Origin: Clostridia bacterium
GTDB lineage: Bacteria; Bacillota; Clostridia; Christensenellales; DUVY01
Reading direction: 5' to 3'
Assembly: GCA_026001225.1 (NCBI GenBank)
Contig: BNZQ01000035.1
Span: forward strand, 1 to 19,983
DNA length: 19,983 nt
This document shows positions 12,583-19,826 of the stretch, one piece after another. Both the position numbers and the translations under genes were made by a program. The first letter of the stretch is position 1. Each line of letters opens with the position of its first letter. Under the pieces are notes generated by a model. The model was not told the origin of the DNA, did no database searches, and saw only the letters and a list, made by a program, of their open reading frames with translations.

Positions 12583-12905
12583 GTGATGGCGGTTTTTTTC
12601 ATCTTTACAAGATTTTATAGCCCTTTGCAATTATGTGACAAAATGTTGCGGATACCCGTTTTTGCGAAAATCTCAACCGTAGGGATTTGAACCGCGCAAA
12701 AATCCCTGCAACCTTAACCGTGGGGATTTGAACCCGTAAAAAGAGAGCCGACACAAAAATATTTTCGGTAAAGTGTTAGATTAGGCTTGTGTTTTTGGGG
12801 TAAAGGGTGCTATACTATTTATAGTAACTACAACAAAATGCATATGAGTTTTATGCGGGTTAGTATAAAATTATTTATCAATAGCGAATACGATAGGAGG
12901 ATGCA
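12583..12905 (+). other. Intergenic stretch without genes
   Basis: I see no gene here. It holds two 20-base repeats resembling inverted tRNA T-arms (AACCGTAGGGATTTGAACC at 12675 and AACCGTGGGGATTTGAACC at 12716) and the lacI promoter: TTGTGT (12787-12792), 18 bases, TATACT (12811-12816) with extended TGC. Confidence 0.5.
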
Positions 12906-13910
12906 ATGGCGGCAACAATGAAGGACTTGGCAATAGAAACGGGGCTTTCGCTCAGAGTGATTTCCAAGTATTTTAACGGCAAGCCGCTTAGAGCGGCTAA
13001 CAGAGAAAAGATTGAAAAGGCGATTATAAAGTGCGGGTACGAAATTAACGAAACGGCGCGCAGTCTTAAAACTCAAAAGAGTTATATGGTGGGCGTTATT
13101 CTGCCGCGTCTGAAAAATACATATTTCACGATGATAACCGAGATTGTTCAGGCGAAATTGAGCGAAGCGGGGTACGGCACTGTTGTAATGTGTAACAGCA
13201 ACGATAGGGCAAAGCAGGACGGGAGTATTCAGTTTTTATTGTCGAAGCGCGTGGACGCTATGCTTATAGTCCCCGCGGATACAAGCGGGCGGAGTTTTGA
13301 AAACGCAAAAAAGCGGAATATCCCCGTTGTTCTTTTGGATAAATACATTCCGGACGACTATTGCGACGCGATAGTTATAAATAACCGTGAAATCTGCCGC
13401 GCCGCCATGAAAAAACTTTTGGGTTACGGGCATACTAAAATTGCGGTTATAGTCGGCAACGAGGGTATGTATACGGCGGACGATCGGTTGGCGGGATGCA
13501 AAGCCGCATTCGGTGACGCAGGGTTGCCGCTGTCGGACGACCTGATAACAAGAACGGAATTGAGAATTCCGATTGTCGCGGAAAAGGTGACGGAATTATT
13601 GAAAGCCCGCAAGGATATAACCGCTATTTTCGCGTCGAATTACGAGAGTATGCTCGGCAGTATTATCGCCCTGAACAGGCTCAATCTTTCGGTGCCGGAC
13701 GATATTTCTCTTTTCGGTTTCGATAACTTAGAGTTCGTCGATATTGTAAGACCAAGACTGCACATCGTCGCGCAGCCGGTGCAGAAAATCGGCGAGGCGG
13801 CGGCGGATATTCTTTTGAAAAGACTGCGCGGCGAGATGACCGGAGAGGGCAAGATGCAGGTTTTTGACGCGGAAATTATGGACGGCGCGTCGATCAAGGA
13901 TTTGAGATAA
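12906..13910 (+). CDS. LacI-family transcriptional regulator
   Basis: A 334-residue repressor-type protein. The N-terminal helix-turn-helix is TMKDLAIETGLSLRVISKYF, with the hinge region GYEINETARSLKTQKS. The periplasmic-binding-like effector domain runs from YMVGVILPRLKNTYFTMI to the end (RVDAMLIVPAD, FGFDNLEFVDIVRPRL). The effector is probably a sugar. AGGAGG lies five bases before ATG 12906. The neighbours downstream are lipoproteins and a solute-binding protein under a promoter with a LacI-like palindrome, so this is probably their local regulator. Confidence 0.93.
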   Translation: MAATMKDLAIETGLSLRVISKYFNGKPLRAANREKIEKAIIKCGYEINETARSLKTQKSYMVGVILPRLKNTYFTMITEIVQAKLSEAGYGTVVMCNSNDRAKQDGSIQFLLSKRVDAMLIVPADTSGRSFENAKKRNIPVVLLDKYIPDDYCDAIVINNREICRAAMKKLLGYGHTKIAVIVGNEGMYTADDRLAGCKAAFGDAGLPLSDDLITRTELRIPIVAEKVTELLKARKDITAIFASNYESMLGSIIALNRLNLSVPDDISLFGFDNLEFVDIVRPRLHIVAQPVQKIGEAAADILLKRLRGEMTGEGKMQVFDAEIMDGASIKDLR

Positions 13911-13997
13911 AGAAACGTATTCGGCAACCGTTTGAATTGCACATATTTTACAATTATCCGTTCACAAAGATTTTACAGATAAATTTTCAAAAAACTA

Positions 13998-14026
13998 TTG
14001 ACATCGCATTTGCCATGTGCTATAAT
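13998..14026 (+). promoter_or_regulatory. Consensus promoter of the lipoprotein operon
   Basis: TTGACA (13998-14003), a 17-base spacer and TATAAT (14021-14026) with extended TGC: a full consensus, expected to be strong and to need a repressor. Confidence 0.9.
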
Positions 14027-14034
14027 ACTATTAA

Positions 14035-14050
14035 AGTAAAACGTTATACT
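14035..14050 (+). promoter_or_regulatory. LacI-type operator
   Basis: AGTAAAACGTTATACT is a 16-base palindrome matching at 14 of 16 positions with a central CG, the usual form for LacI-family operators. It overlaps the expected transcription start (about 14033). Confidence 0.65.
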
Positions 14051-14082
14051 TGTATGCGGTGAGCCGCTGAAAGTGTAGCGGG

Positions 14083-14125
14083 AAAAAGGGGTATACCCCT
14101 TTTTCGTGTGTCCTACGGACACACG
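14083..14125 (+). promoter_or_regulatory. Two tandem leader hairpins, first terminator-like
   Basis: A 22-base perfect palindrome (14083-14104) with GGGG/CCCC core and a trailing TTTTT looks like an intrinsic terminator or attenuator. Directly after it, CGTGTGTCC-TAC-GGACACACG (14105-14125) forms a 9-bp stem. Both lie in the 5' leader, before the ribosome site at 14156. Confidence 0.65.
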
Positions 14126-14168
14126 AAAACATACTTAATAATTTTTTTAGAGAAAAGGAGTTATGAAA

Positions 14169-15095
14169 ATGAGAAGGTTTAAGAGTATTCTGTTGGCGGC
14201 ACTGTTCGCGGTTTGCGCGTTTGGGTTTGCGGCGTGTAACAACGATCCGCCTCCCGACACCAAGCCGCCAGTCGATGAAAGCGATTTTGTCGCGGTATCG
14301 GGCACGGGCTTTAACCCGGACGAGAAATACAAGCTAAGCGAGCTTGATTTTAAGAATAAGGACTATTTAGACGCGTCGAAAAACGACGAGGTGTTAGGCA
14401 TTTTCAAGGACAACGCGCAGGTAGTTCAGGATAAAACGGCGGGAACGCTGTCCGGCGCGGTGCAAAACGCCGTGGGTGCAAACGCCACGTTTGCTATAAC
14501 CCTGAATTACGAGAGTTACGCTGGCACGGTAATAGAGTTTACCGCGCAGTTAGAGGTCGGCTTTTTGGATTTTTCCTTTAATTCGCAAGCGGGCATTTGG
14601 GATAGCGATACCTATCAGTTGAAACTCGGCATTAACAGCGATACCAACCAAACGGTTAAATTCGACAAGTACAAATCGGCTTCGGAGCCGATGTCGAGCG
14701 ACCCCGTCCTTAACCTTAAAGAAAAGCACACCTTCCGTCTTGTGATTAAGAACGCGGAGGCGGAGTTGTACGTTACGGAGTGCCACGACCACGACAGATG
14801 CCCGATGCTTAAAAAGAGAACGCCGGCGGGGCAGGACGAGCAATGGTTCTATACCAATAGCAGCGGCGTGGAAATTAAAGACGAGAACAACAATTCGATT
14901 CCGTACAATCCGGCGGGGCATCCTTTAGCGCAAGCGATACCTACGGACAGCCCGTATGTAAAAATGCCGAAAGACCCCGACAATCCGTTTAGGAGCGGCT
15001 ATTTGGCGATAACGTGGTATGCGCCCGCGTTGGATTCCGACATCACGCTGTATTCGTATAAGATTTATACGCCGTACAGCGCGCTGCAACAATAA
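14169..15095 (+). CDS. Secreted lipoprotein, paralogue 1
   Basis: The signal peptide MRRFKSILLAALFAVCAFGF is followed by lipobox FAAC, giving lipidated Cys 23 in the mature protein. A proline-rich spacer (DPPPDTKPPVDE) precedes a domain of about 270 residues. That domain looks beta-rich (ATFAITLNYESYAGTVIEFT, HTFRLVIKNAEAELYV, SGYLAITWYAPALDSDITLY) and could be a jelly-roll carbohydrate-binding or glucanase-like fold; this is inference. The start is ATG 14169, eight bases from AGGAG and matching the start of paralogue 2; the ATG at 14163 is too close. It is the first gene after the LacI-controlled promoter. Confidence 0.8.
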   Translation: MRRFKSILLAALFAVCAFGFAACNNDPPPDTKPPVDESDFVAVSGTGFNPDEKYKLSELDFKNKDYLDASKNDEVLGIFKDNAQVVQDKTAGTLSGAVQNAVGANATFAITLNYESYAGTVIEFTAQLEVGFLDFSFNSQAGIWDSDTYQLKLGINSDTNQTVKFDKYKSASEPMSSDPVLNLKEKHTFRLVIKNAEAELYVTECHDHDRCPMLKKRTPAGQDEQWFYTNSSGVEIKDENNNSIPYNPAGHPLAQAIPTDSPYVKMPKDPDNPFRSGYLAITWYAPALDSDITLYSYKIYTPYSALQQ

Positions 15096-15120
15096 AAAAA
15101 TATATTTAGGAGGATTAAAG

Positions 15121-16026
15121 ATGAGAAGATTTAAGAGTTTTCTGTTGGCGGCGCTGTTCGCGGTTTGCACGTTCGGGTTTGCGGCTTGCAGAATTAACCC
15201 GTCCACCGGATCCGGTTCCGGCTCCAACACCGACCCAAATGAAAGCGATTTTGTCGCGGTGGAGGGCGCGGGCTTTAACCCGGACGAGAAATACAAGCTG
15301 AACGAGCTTGATTTTAAGAATAAGGATTATTTAGACGCGTCGAAAAACGACGAGGTGTTAGGCATTTTCAAGGACAACGCGCAGGCCGTTCAGGACAAAA
15401 CGGCGGGAACGCTGTCCGGCGCGGTGCAAAACGCCGTGGGTGATAATGCCACGTTTGCGATAACCCTCAATTACGAGAGTTATACGGGTACGGTAATAGA
15501 GTTCACGACTACCGTCAACGAGGGTACGCTCGACCTTTCCTTTCACTCGCAAGAGGGAGTATGGGATCGGAATACGTACAACTGCAAGCTAAGAGTCGTA
15601 AGCGACACGCACCAAATAACCAAGTTCGGAAAGTACAAGTCGGTGTTCGAGCTTATGAGTCCGTGGAAGGTAATAGACCTGCGGAACAAAAAGATAACGT
15701 ACCGCCTTGCAATAAAGAACGCGGAAGCATGGCTTTACGTTGTGGACTTTGACGGCGCGGAGCGTCAGCCCATGCGTAAGCAGGAAACTCCTCCCGGACA
15801 GGACGAGCAATGGGTTTATACCAATATAAACAATGTAAAGCTCGCCGACCAGTCGCAGGGGCTGCCGATACCGACGGACGTTCCGTATAGCAAAATGGCG
15901 AGGGATATCGACAATCCGTTTACGAGCGGATACCTGGCGATAACGTGGTACGCCCCCGCCAGAAATTCGGACATCACGTTGCATTCGTACAAGATTTATA
16001 CGCCGTACAGCGCGGTAAACCAATAA
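15121..16026 (+). CDS. Secreted lipoprotein, paralogue 2
   Basis: A tandem duplicate of the previous gene. Signal peptide MRRFKSFLLAALFAVCTFGF, lipobox FAAC (Cys 23), then a Ser/Gly/Pro-rich spacer (NPSTGSGSGSNTDP). The segment from ESDFVAV through GTVIEFT is almost identical to paralogue 1 in both protein and DNA. The second half has diverged, keeping the ends SGYLAITWYAP and YKIYTPYSA. GGAGG lies just upstream of ATG 15121, and the gap to paralogue 1 is 25 bases, so the two are one operon. The function is unknown; surface sugar binding is plausible from context. Confidence 0.85.
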   Translation: MRRFKSFLLAALFAVCTFGFAACRINPSTGSGSGSNTDPNESDFVAVEGAGFNPDEKYKLNELDFKNKDYLDASKNDEVLGIFKDNAQAVQDKTAGTLSGAVQNAVGDNATFAITLNYESYTGTVIEFTTTVNEGTLDLSFHSQEGVWDRNTYNCKLRVVSDTHQITKFGKYKSVFELMSPWKVIDLRNKKITYRLAIKNAEAWLYVVDFDGAERQPMRKQETPPGQDEQWVYTNINNVKLADQSQGLPIPTDVPYSKMARDIDNPFTSGYLAITWYAPARNSDITLHSYKIYTPYSAVNQ

Positions 16027-16076
16027 ATGTAACAAATACATTTATCCTGAATTGAAAAAGGAGGTACCACAACCGA

Positions 16077-16823
16077 ATGAAACGGAAAATAGCGATATTG
16101 ATAGCGGTCATAATGACCTTTGCGTTGTTGCCGCTTAACGGTTGCGACGGCGGCGGCGCGGGACGCGAAGGGATTTATCCCGTCGATAAGTTATATAAAG
16201 GCAAATTGAACGTCGCTATCGCGTATCCCGCCGGCAAGGAGGAGGGCTTTGCGCGTTTAGTGGAGGAATACAACAAGTATCAGCCGAACGTGGAGGTTAC
16301 CTTTAACGTAAGCACGGGTACGGACTATACGACGTGGCTTTCAAACGAGTTGCAAAGCTCCGCTATTACCGCCGATATAGTTTCGACCGATTCGGCGTAT
16401 TCCCCGAAGTACGTCGATTTCGGCGTATACAAAAACAAGTATAATCAATACACGGGCAACCGTTTCCGCGAGGACTACGATTTTAACGGAATAAAAAAAT
16501 TGACGCTGAAAGGCGAGCAGCAGACCTTGTATACGCAAGCGGCGCGCGTACTCACCTTTTATAAGGGCGGGAAGTGGGATAAGATTCAAGAACATTGCCG
16601 CAGGGTATACGAGCCGGACGGGATATCGCCGACGGTGCATTGCGCGGGCGGCGGCAATACCGAACCGAAAATCATAGAGGATTTTTACAAAGCGCGGCCG
16701 CCGAGGGTCTATGAGGGAACCGCGCCGGCATTGCGGAACGGCAGGGACGGACTCAAGGTCGTAGCCGGACAGTTTCAGCCGAAAGACCGCGACTACACGG
16801 CAAAGGGTATACCGCGGGCGTAA
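16077..16823 (+). pseudogene. Solute-binding lipoprotein N-half fused to phage cytosine-methyltransferase-like fragment
   Basis: Residues 1-163 are the N-terminal part of a family 1-like extracellular solute-binding protein: signal peptide with lipobox LNGC (Cys 23), KLNVAIAYPAGKEEGFARLV, and EEYNKYQPNVEVTFNV. At about 16563 the sequence changes to GGKWDKIQEHCRRVYEPDG, ISPTVHCAGGGNTEPKI, RVYEGTAPALRNGRDGLKVV. This style of repeat is one I associate with the C-terminal region of phage DNA cytosine-5 methyltransferases. The remaining 250 or so residues of the binding protein, and the permease genes expected next, are missing. AGGAGGT lies upstream of the ATG, and the gene follows the lipoproteins in the same operon. 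It is almost certainly not functional in transport. A misassembly is the other possibility. Confidence 0.7.
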
Positions 16824-17614
16824 AGGTCAAGGTCGACAGTTACGAGGTAGAGAGAGCGACCTTTATTGAAAATGTGAAGCTCGAAACCTCCGAGATAGGC
16901 GGCAATATTTATTTTGACGGCTACGCGCAATTCACGGCGTTCACCGAGTTTTTGGGATACTTGGAAACGACCGAACCGCTGCGGCTTTATTACTCGGCGT
17001 CCGAGCCAATGCCGGACTACAACAGCATAGACGAGTGGTACAAACTCGTTCTCATAAAGGAATTAAAAAAGGACGAGATAGACATAAAGATAGGCAAACT
17101 GGTTTGCGCAGTGAAATTCACGGGCGTGTCGCGGTGGAAAAAAGATAGGGTGCTGACCCTCGAACTTTCGTCGCCGTTCGGACAGGCGCTGACATACCCC
17201 TATGTTTATCCGTACTACTACGGCGGACAAAACAACGTGGGTGTTTACATCGACAACCGAGGCAACCTGCCGACGCATTGCACAATCAGGGCGGATGCGG
17301 AAACCGATATGCCGCAGTTCCGCATCATCCGGGGTAACGAGATCATCGAGCAAGCGAAATACAACGTGTACATCCGCAGCGGCAGCCACTTGGTTGTGAA
17401 CAGCGACCCGGCGGCGCAGGAGGCGTGTTTATATACGGCGCAGACGGGCGGCGGATTCCACGCGGAAGATGTTTACTACCTCGGCGAAAAGGACTATCAA
17501 TACTCAAACTTTTTGACGATACCGAGCGGCGAGAGCCTGTTCCTTTTTACAGCGCGGAACGCACAATTCGGCAAGGTAACGCTTTCGTACAGCCTAATCC
17601 GTGAATTGATATGA
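16802..17614 (+). pseudogene. Phage tail (distal-tail-like) protein, 5' truncated
   Basis: The recognisable frame begins near YTAGVKVKVDSYEVERATFIENVKLE (about 16808) with no start codon or ribosome site. A GTG at 16874 is in frame. Residues such as GNIYFDGYAQFTAFTEFLGY, EPLRLYYSAS and LVCAVKFTGVSRWKKDRVLT resemble siphophage distal-tail/baseplate proteins, and the C-terminal half (SGSHLVVNSDPAAQEACLYT) continues in that style. About 240 residues are left. The change from the methyltransferase-like reading frame occurs around 16800. Being cut off at its 5' end and isolated from other tail genes, it reads as a prophage relic. Confidence 0.6.
17552..17591 (+). repeat. 40-bp direct repeat, copy 1 (tail gene 3' end)
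   Basis: It matches 17715-17754 at 38 of 40 bases. It encodes ARNAQFGKVTLSY at the end of the tail-protein gene. Confidence 0.85.
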
Positions 17615-17651
17615 TGGTTTTTGGGAAAAGTTGTAAAATGCACTCGAAAGA

Positions 17652-17775
17652 GATGGGAAAATATGCAAGTCGCTTGACTTCGGCTTGACAATACCGCGCG
17701 GTGAGATTTTTATGGCGCGGAATGCACAGTTCGGCAAGGTAACGCTTTCGTACATCTTGCAGAGAATTGGTATAA
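17652..17775 (+). pseudogene. Second, headless copy of the tail gene 3' end
   Basis: The frame reads LTIPRGEIFMARNAQFGKVT then LSYILQRIGII, parallel to the end of the preceding gene (LTIPSGESLFLFTARNAQFG, KVTLSYSLIRELI). Only about 30-40 residues remain, with no start. It is either the tail end of a former second tail gene or a scar of an internal deletion between two copies. Confidence 0.6.
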
Positions 17776-17798
17776 TTTCGAAAAACAGGCGTTTCCCC

Positions 17799-17827
17799 TT
17801 TACTTTGAGGGCTAAATTTGTTATAAT
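17799..17827 (+). promoter_or_regulatory. Promoter of the DinD/recombinase chimera
   Basis: TTTACT (17799-17804), a 17-base spacer and TATAAT (17822-17827) with extended TGT. A small inverted repeat GTCGA-AA-TCGAC follows (17835-17846). Confidence 0.6.
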
Positions 17828-17865
17828 AAAATAGGTCGAAATCGACGGATTTTTGGAGGCGCACA

Positions 17866-18795
17866 ATGGCCGATTTGAAAGAGAAAGAGTATAGAAGTTT
17901 CGAGGACATAAAGCGCCGCGACGCAAACGGCACGGAATATTGGCTTGCGAGAGAACTCGCGCCGGTCTTGGAATACGTGCAATGGCGCAATTTTGAGCGG
18001 GTAATCGACCGCGCAATGCTTGCCTGTCAAAACAGTGGTTTTGAAGTTTTAGACCATTTTGCCGAGGTTGGCAAAACAGTCGCAATGCCAGTAGGAACAC
18101 CTAAAAAGACCGGGATTGCTGAGGTCAGCAATTCCGGTAAAACAAAGCCTAAAATAATAAAAGATTACAAGCTTTCTAGTAAGTATGCGTTCAGCGGCAA
18201 AATCTACTGCGGGGAATGCGGGACGAAATACCGCCGTTATTGGCAAGGTGCGAGCGAAAGCAAGGTTCCCGTGTGGATATGCGTCAATCACCAAAACTAT
18301 GGCGTCGAGGCTTGCAGGCAACGCGCTATAAAGGAAAGCGCGGTTGAGGCGCAATTCCTATCCGCACTGGGTGAGATAATGGGGGACGCGGACGAGTTTC
18401 TAACCGCACTTAAAGTCAATATTGAAGCCGAAATAAACGATGACCTTGCCGAGAGGATAGAAGCTCTCGATGCCCGAATATCCGAGATTCAAGCCGCCGC
18501 TCTCAACCTTAGCCGTGAGAACCGCACGGGGCAAATAAGTAACGCCGAGTACGACAAGAGGATAGCCGAACTTGAAGCCGACCTAAATGCGCTAACCGCC
18601 GAAAAATCCGACAAAATAATGCGGAACGAGCAGGTGAAACTGATTCAATTCCGTCTCGCTAAAACATCTGAACGTCTAACGCGTGAAAACCTCGCTGATC
18701 GCTTCGATGAAGCCGTGTTCAAAGACCTTGTGGATGTGGTTACTGTAACAAATGGAGCGTGCAAGTTTAGGCTGAAATGCGGGGCGGAAATATAA
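17866..18795 (+). CDS. Chimera: DinD/antirepressor-like N-terminus fused to large serine recombinase C-terminus
   Basis: Residues 1 to about 104 resemble DinD-type phage or damage-inducible proteins: FEDIKRRDANGTEYWLAREL, VLEYVQWRNFERVI, DHFAEVGKTVAMP, IIKDYKLS. From about residue 105 the sequence is the C-terminal part of a large serine recombinase: SKYAFSGKIYCGECGTKYRR, a zinc ribbon with Cys 115, 118, 139 and 150, a coiled coil near 195-255 (RIEALDARISEIQAAALNLS), and the end domain. The catalytic serine domain is absent, so it cannot recombine DNA. GGAGG lies six bases before ATG 17866 and a promoter is upstream, so it may be expressed. The joint lies near 18175, where both parents have similar words (DYKLSRYA-like and SKYAFSG-like). 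Confidence 0.75.
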   Translation: MADLKEKEYRSFEDIKRRDANGTEYWLARELAPVLEYVQWRNFERVIDRAMLACQNSGFEVLDHFAEVGKTVAMPVGTPKKTGIAEVSNSGKTKPKIIKDYKLSSKYAFSGKIYCGECGTKYRRYWQGASESKVPVWICVNHQNYGVEACRQRAIKESAVEAQFLSALGEIMGDADEFLTALKVNIEAEINDDLAERIEALDARISEIQAAALNLSRENRTGQISNAEYDKRIAELEADLNALTAEKSDKIMRNEQVKLIQFRLAKTSERLTRENLADRFDEAVFKDLVDVVTVTNGACKFRLKCGAEI

Positions 18796-18824
18796 AGGGT
18801 GAAGGATAATGGGAATAACAATCT

Positions 18825-18870
18825 AAAAGCCGCCGCTGTGGGTGATAAACCCGGGGCGGCGGCTTTTTTT
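18825..18870 (+). terminator. Strong intrinsic terminator
   Basis: AAAAGCCGCCGC (18825-18836) pairs with GCGGCGGCTTTTTTT (18855-18870), with an inner GGGT/ACCC stem. The A-run and T-run make it usable from both sides. Confidence 0.9.
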
Positions 18871-19102
18871 GTTGTTTAAAGTTATTGACATTTATGTCGG
18901 TAACTGATAAAATAAGGGGCAAAATCGATATCATCAAAAATTGGCGATTAAAGTAAGAGTAATGCGACTTTTCGTTTATAAACTTTAATCCCGAAAAACG
19001 CTGTGTGACTTTTTGTTTGTCAACCTTATTTCGGTTACGACTTATTGTTGCATACACACAAATCTCGGACATTTTTCTTTGAGGTTGTCCGTCACGGAAT
19101 GT

Positions 19103-19125
19103 CCGTCAAAAGAAAGTTGTCCGAC
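19103..19125 (+). repeat. 23-bp direct repeat, copy 1
   Basis: It begins CCGTCAAAAGAAAGTTGTCC and ends GAC, and is identical to 19279-19301. Confidence 0.85.
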
Positions 19126-19194
19126 CCCAAAAAAAAGCGGTTGGTTTTTCTTGTGCGTGAAGGCCGTCTTTGCGGCATGGATTGGACGATCGCT

Positions 19195-19252
19195 CCGCGT
19201 TTTTTTCCGATCAAACGCGAATTTTTGACTTCGCAAGAATTCGGTCGGACTT
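19195..19252 (+). repeat. Dispersed repeat, copy 2
   Basis: It contains TTTTTCCGATCAAACGCGAA and CGGTCGGACTT, matching the block at 10295-10350. Confidence 0.55.
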
Positions 19253-19278
19253 CAATCGGTCAGATTTACAAAGGTTGC

Positions 19279-19301
19279 CCGTCAAAAGAAAGTTGTCCGA
19301 C
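19279..19301 (+). repeat. 23-bp direct repeat, copy 2
   Basis: Identical to 19103-19125. Together they bound a unit of about 176 bp that ends just before the next gene. Confidence 0.85.
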
Positions 19302-19311
19302 ACTAACCACT

Positions 19312-19782
19312 ATGAATATCTACGAATATCAGAGAGCGGTCGGGAAAATCGAAGATATTTCCGATTTGCGGAACGAATTTATAGCGGCCTACGATACGAA
19401 AAGTCATAAGGACGCGGTGCGGTTTTGTTTGCTGTACGGGCGGCATATTTCGGAGCGAACGGGATTTGAGCCGTGCGGCGAAATCGTCGGAGCGTTCGGG
19501 GCGGTTCAAAAGTGGATCGACGGCAAGACAAGTTACCGCGAGGCGCGGAACTTTCCGATTTGGAAATTAGCGCGCGAGGCAAAAGACCCGATCAGGATTA
19601 AGTTTTATAGGACGATGACGCAAATCGCGTGCAGTCCCCATGTGAAATATCATGCGCTTTGGGCGACCGATTTCGCCGTCACGCTGATCAATAAGATGTA
19701 TCCGGGCAATATGGACGAAGTAAAAAGGGAAAGGGGATTTCAAATTGAGTTAATGAGGAGCATGGAAACGTTTTTTAGATAA
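19312..19782 (+). CDS. Putative immunity-type protein
   Basis: The 156-residue product (MNIYEYQRAVGKIEDISDL) has a helical pattern like small 'putative immunity protein' (Imm5-like) families: ERTGFEPCGEIVGAFGAVQK, WIDGKTSYREAR, then MTQIACSPHVKYHALWATDF, AVTLINKMYPGN and DEVKRERGFQIE. A partner toxin is not visible, so the role is uncertain. The frame is open upstream to 19045, but that part is repeat DNA; ATG 19312 starts family-like sequence. No clear ribosome site lies before it (upstream bases CACTAACCACT). It may be transcribed from the promoter at 18885. Confidence 0.6.
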   Translation: MNIYEYQRAVGKIEDISDLRNEFIAAYDTKSHKDAVRFCLLYGRHISERTGFEPCGEIVGAFGAVQKWIDGKTSYREARNFPIWKLAREAKDPIRIKFYRTMTQIACSPHVKYHALWATDFAVTLINKMYPGNMDEVKRERGFQIELMRSMETFFR

Positions 19783-19790
19783 GTCTAAAT

Positions 19791-19819
19791 TTGCTATTTG
19801 CCGTCGGATATGGTATACT
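19791..19819 (+). promoter_or_regulatory. Promoter of the uridine phosphorylase gene
   Basis: TTGCTA (19791-19796), a 17-base spacer and TATACT (19814-19819) with extended TGG. The expected start of transcription is at or one base before the ATG at 19827. Confidence 0.7.
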
Positions 19820-19826
19820 ATCTCTC

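Larger units (their letters stand above)
18871..19311 (+). other. Long non-coding stretch with promoter and repeats
   Basis: A promoter TTGACA (18885-18890), a 17-base spacer, TAAAAT (18908-18913) with extended TGA has no convincing gene for about 390 bases. The stretch contains two 23-base direct repeats (19103-19125 and 19279-19301) and a copy of the repeat at 10295. Short frames exist on both strands (for example minus 19042-19236) but show no start signal or family. Confidence 0.55.

Noticed and set aside
17866..18795. Functional serine recombinase
   Set aside because: The N-terminal catalytic domain with its active serine is absent and replaced by a DinD-like segment.
19042..19236. 64-residue minus-strand frame ending CPRFVCMQQ
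   Set aside because: It lies wholly in repeat DNA, without a ribosome site; it may recur as a spurious hypothetical protein.
19045..19311. 89-residue extension upstream of the immunity-type protein
   Set aside because: It is repeat DNA with the 23-base direct repeats and resembles no protein; ATG 19312 begins family-like sequence.
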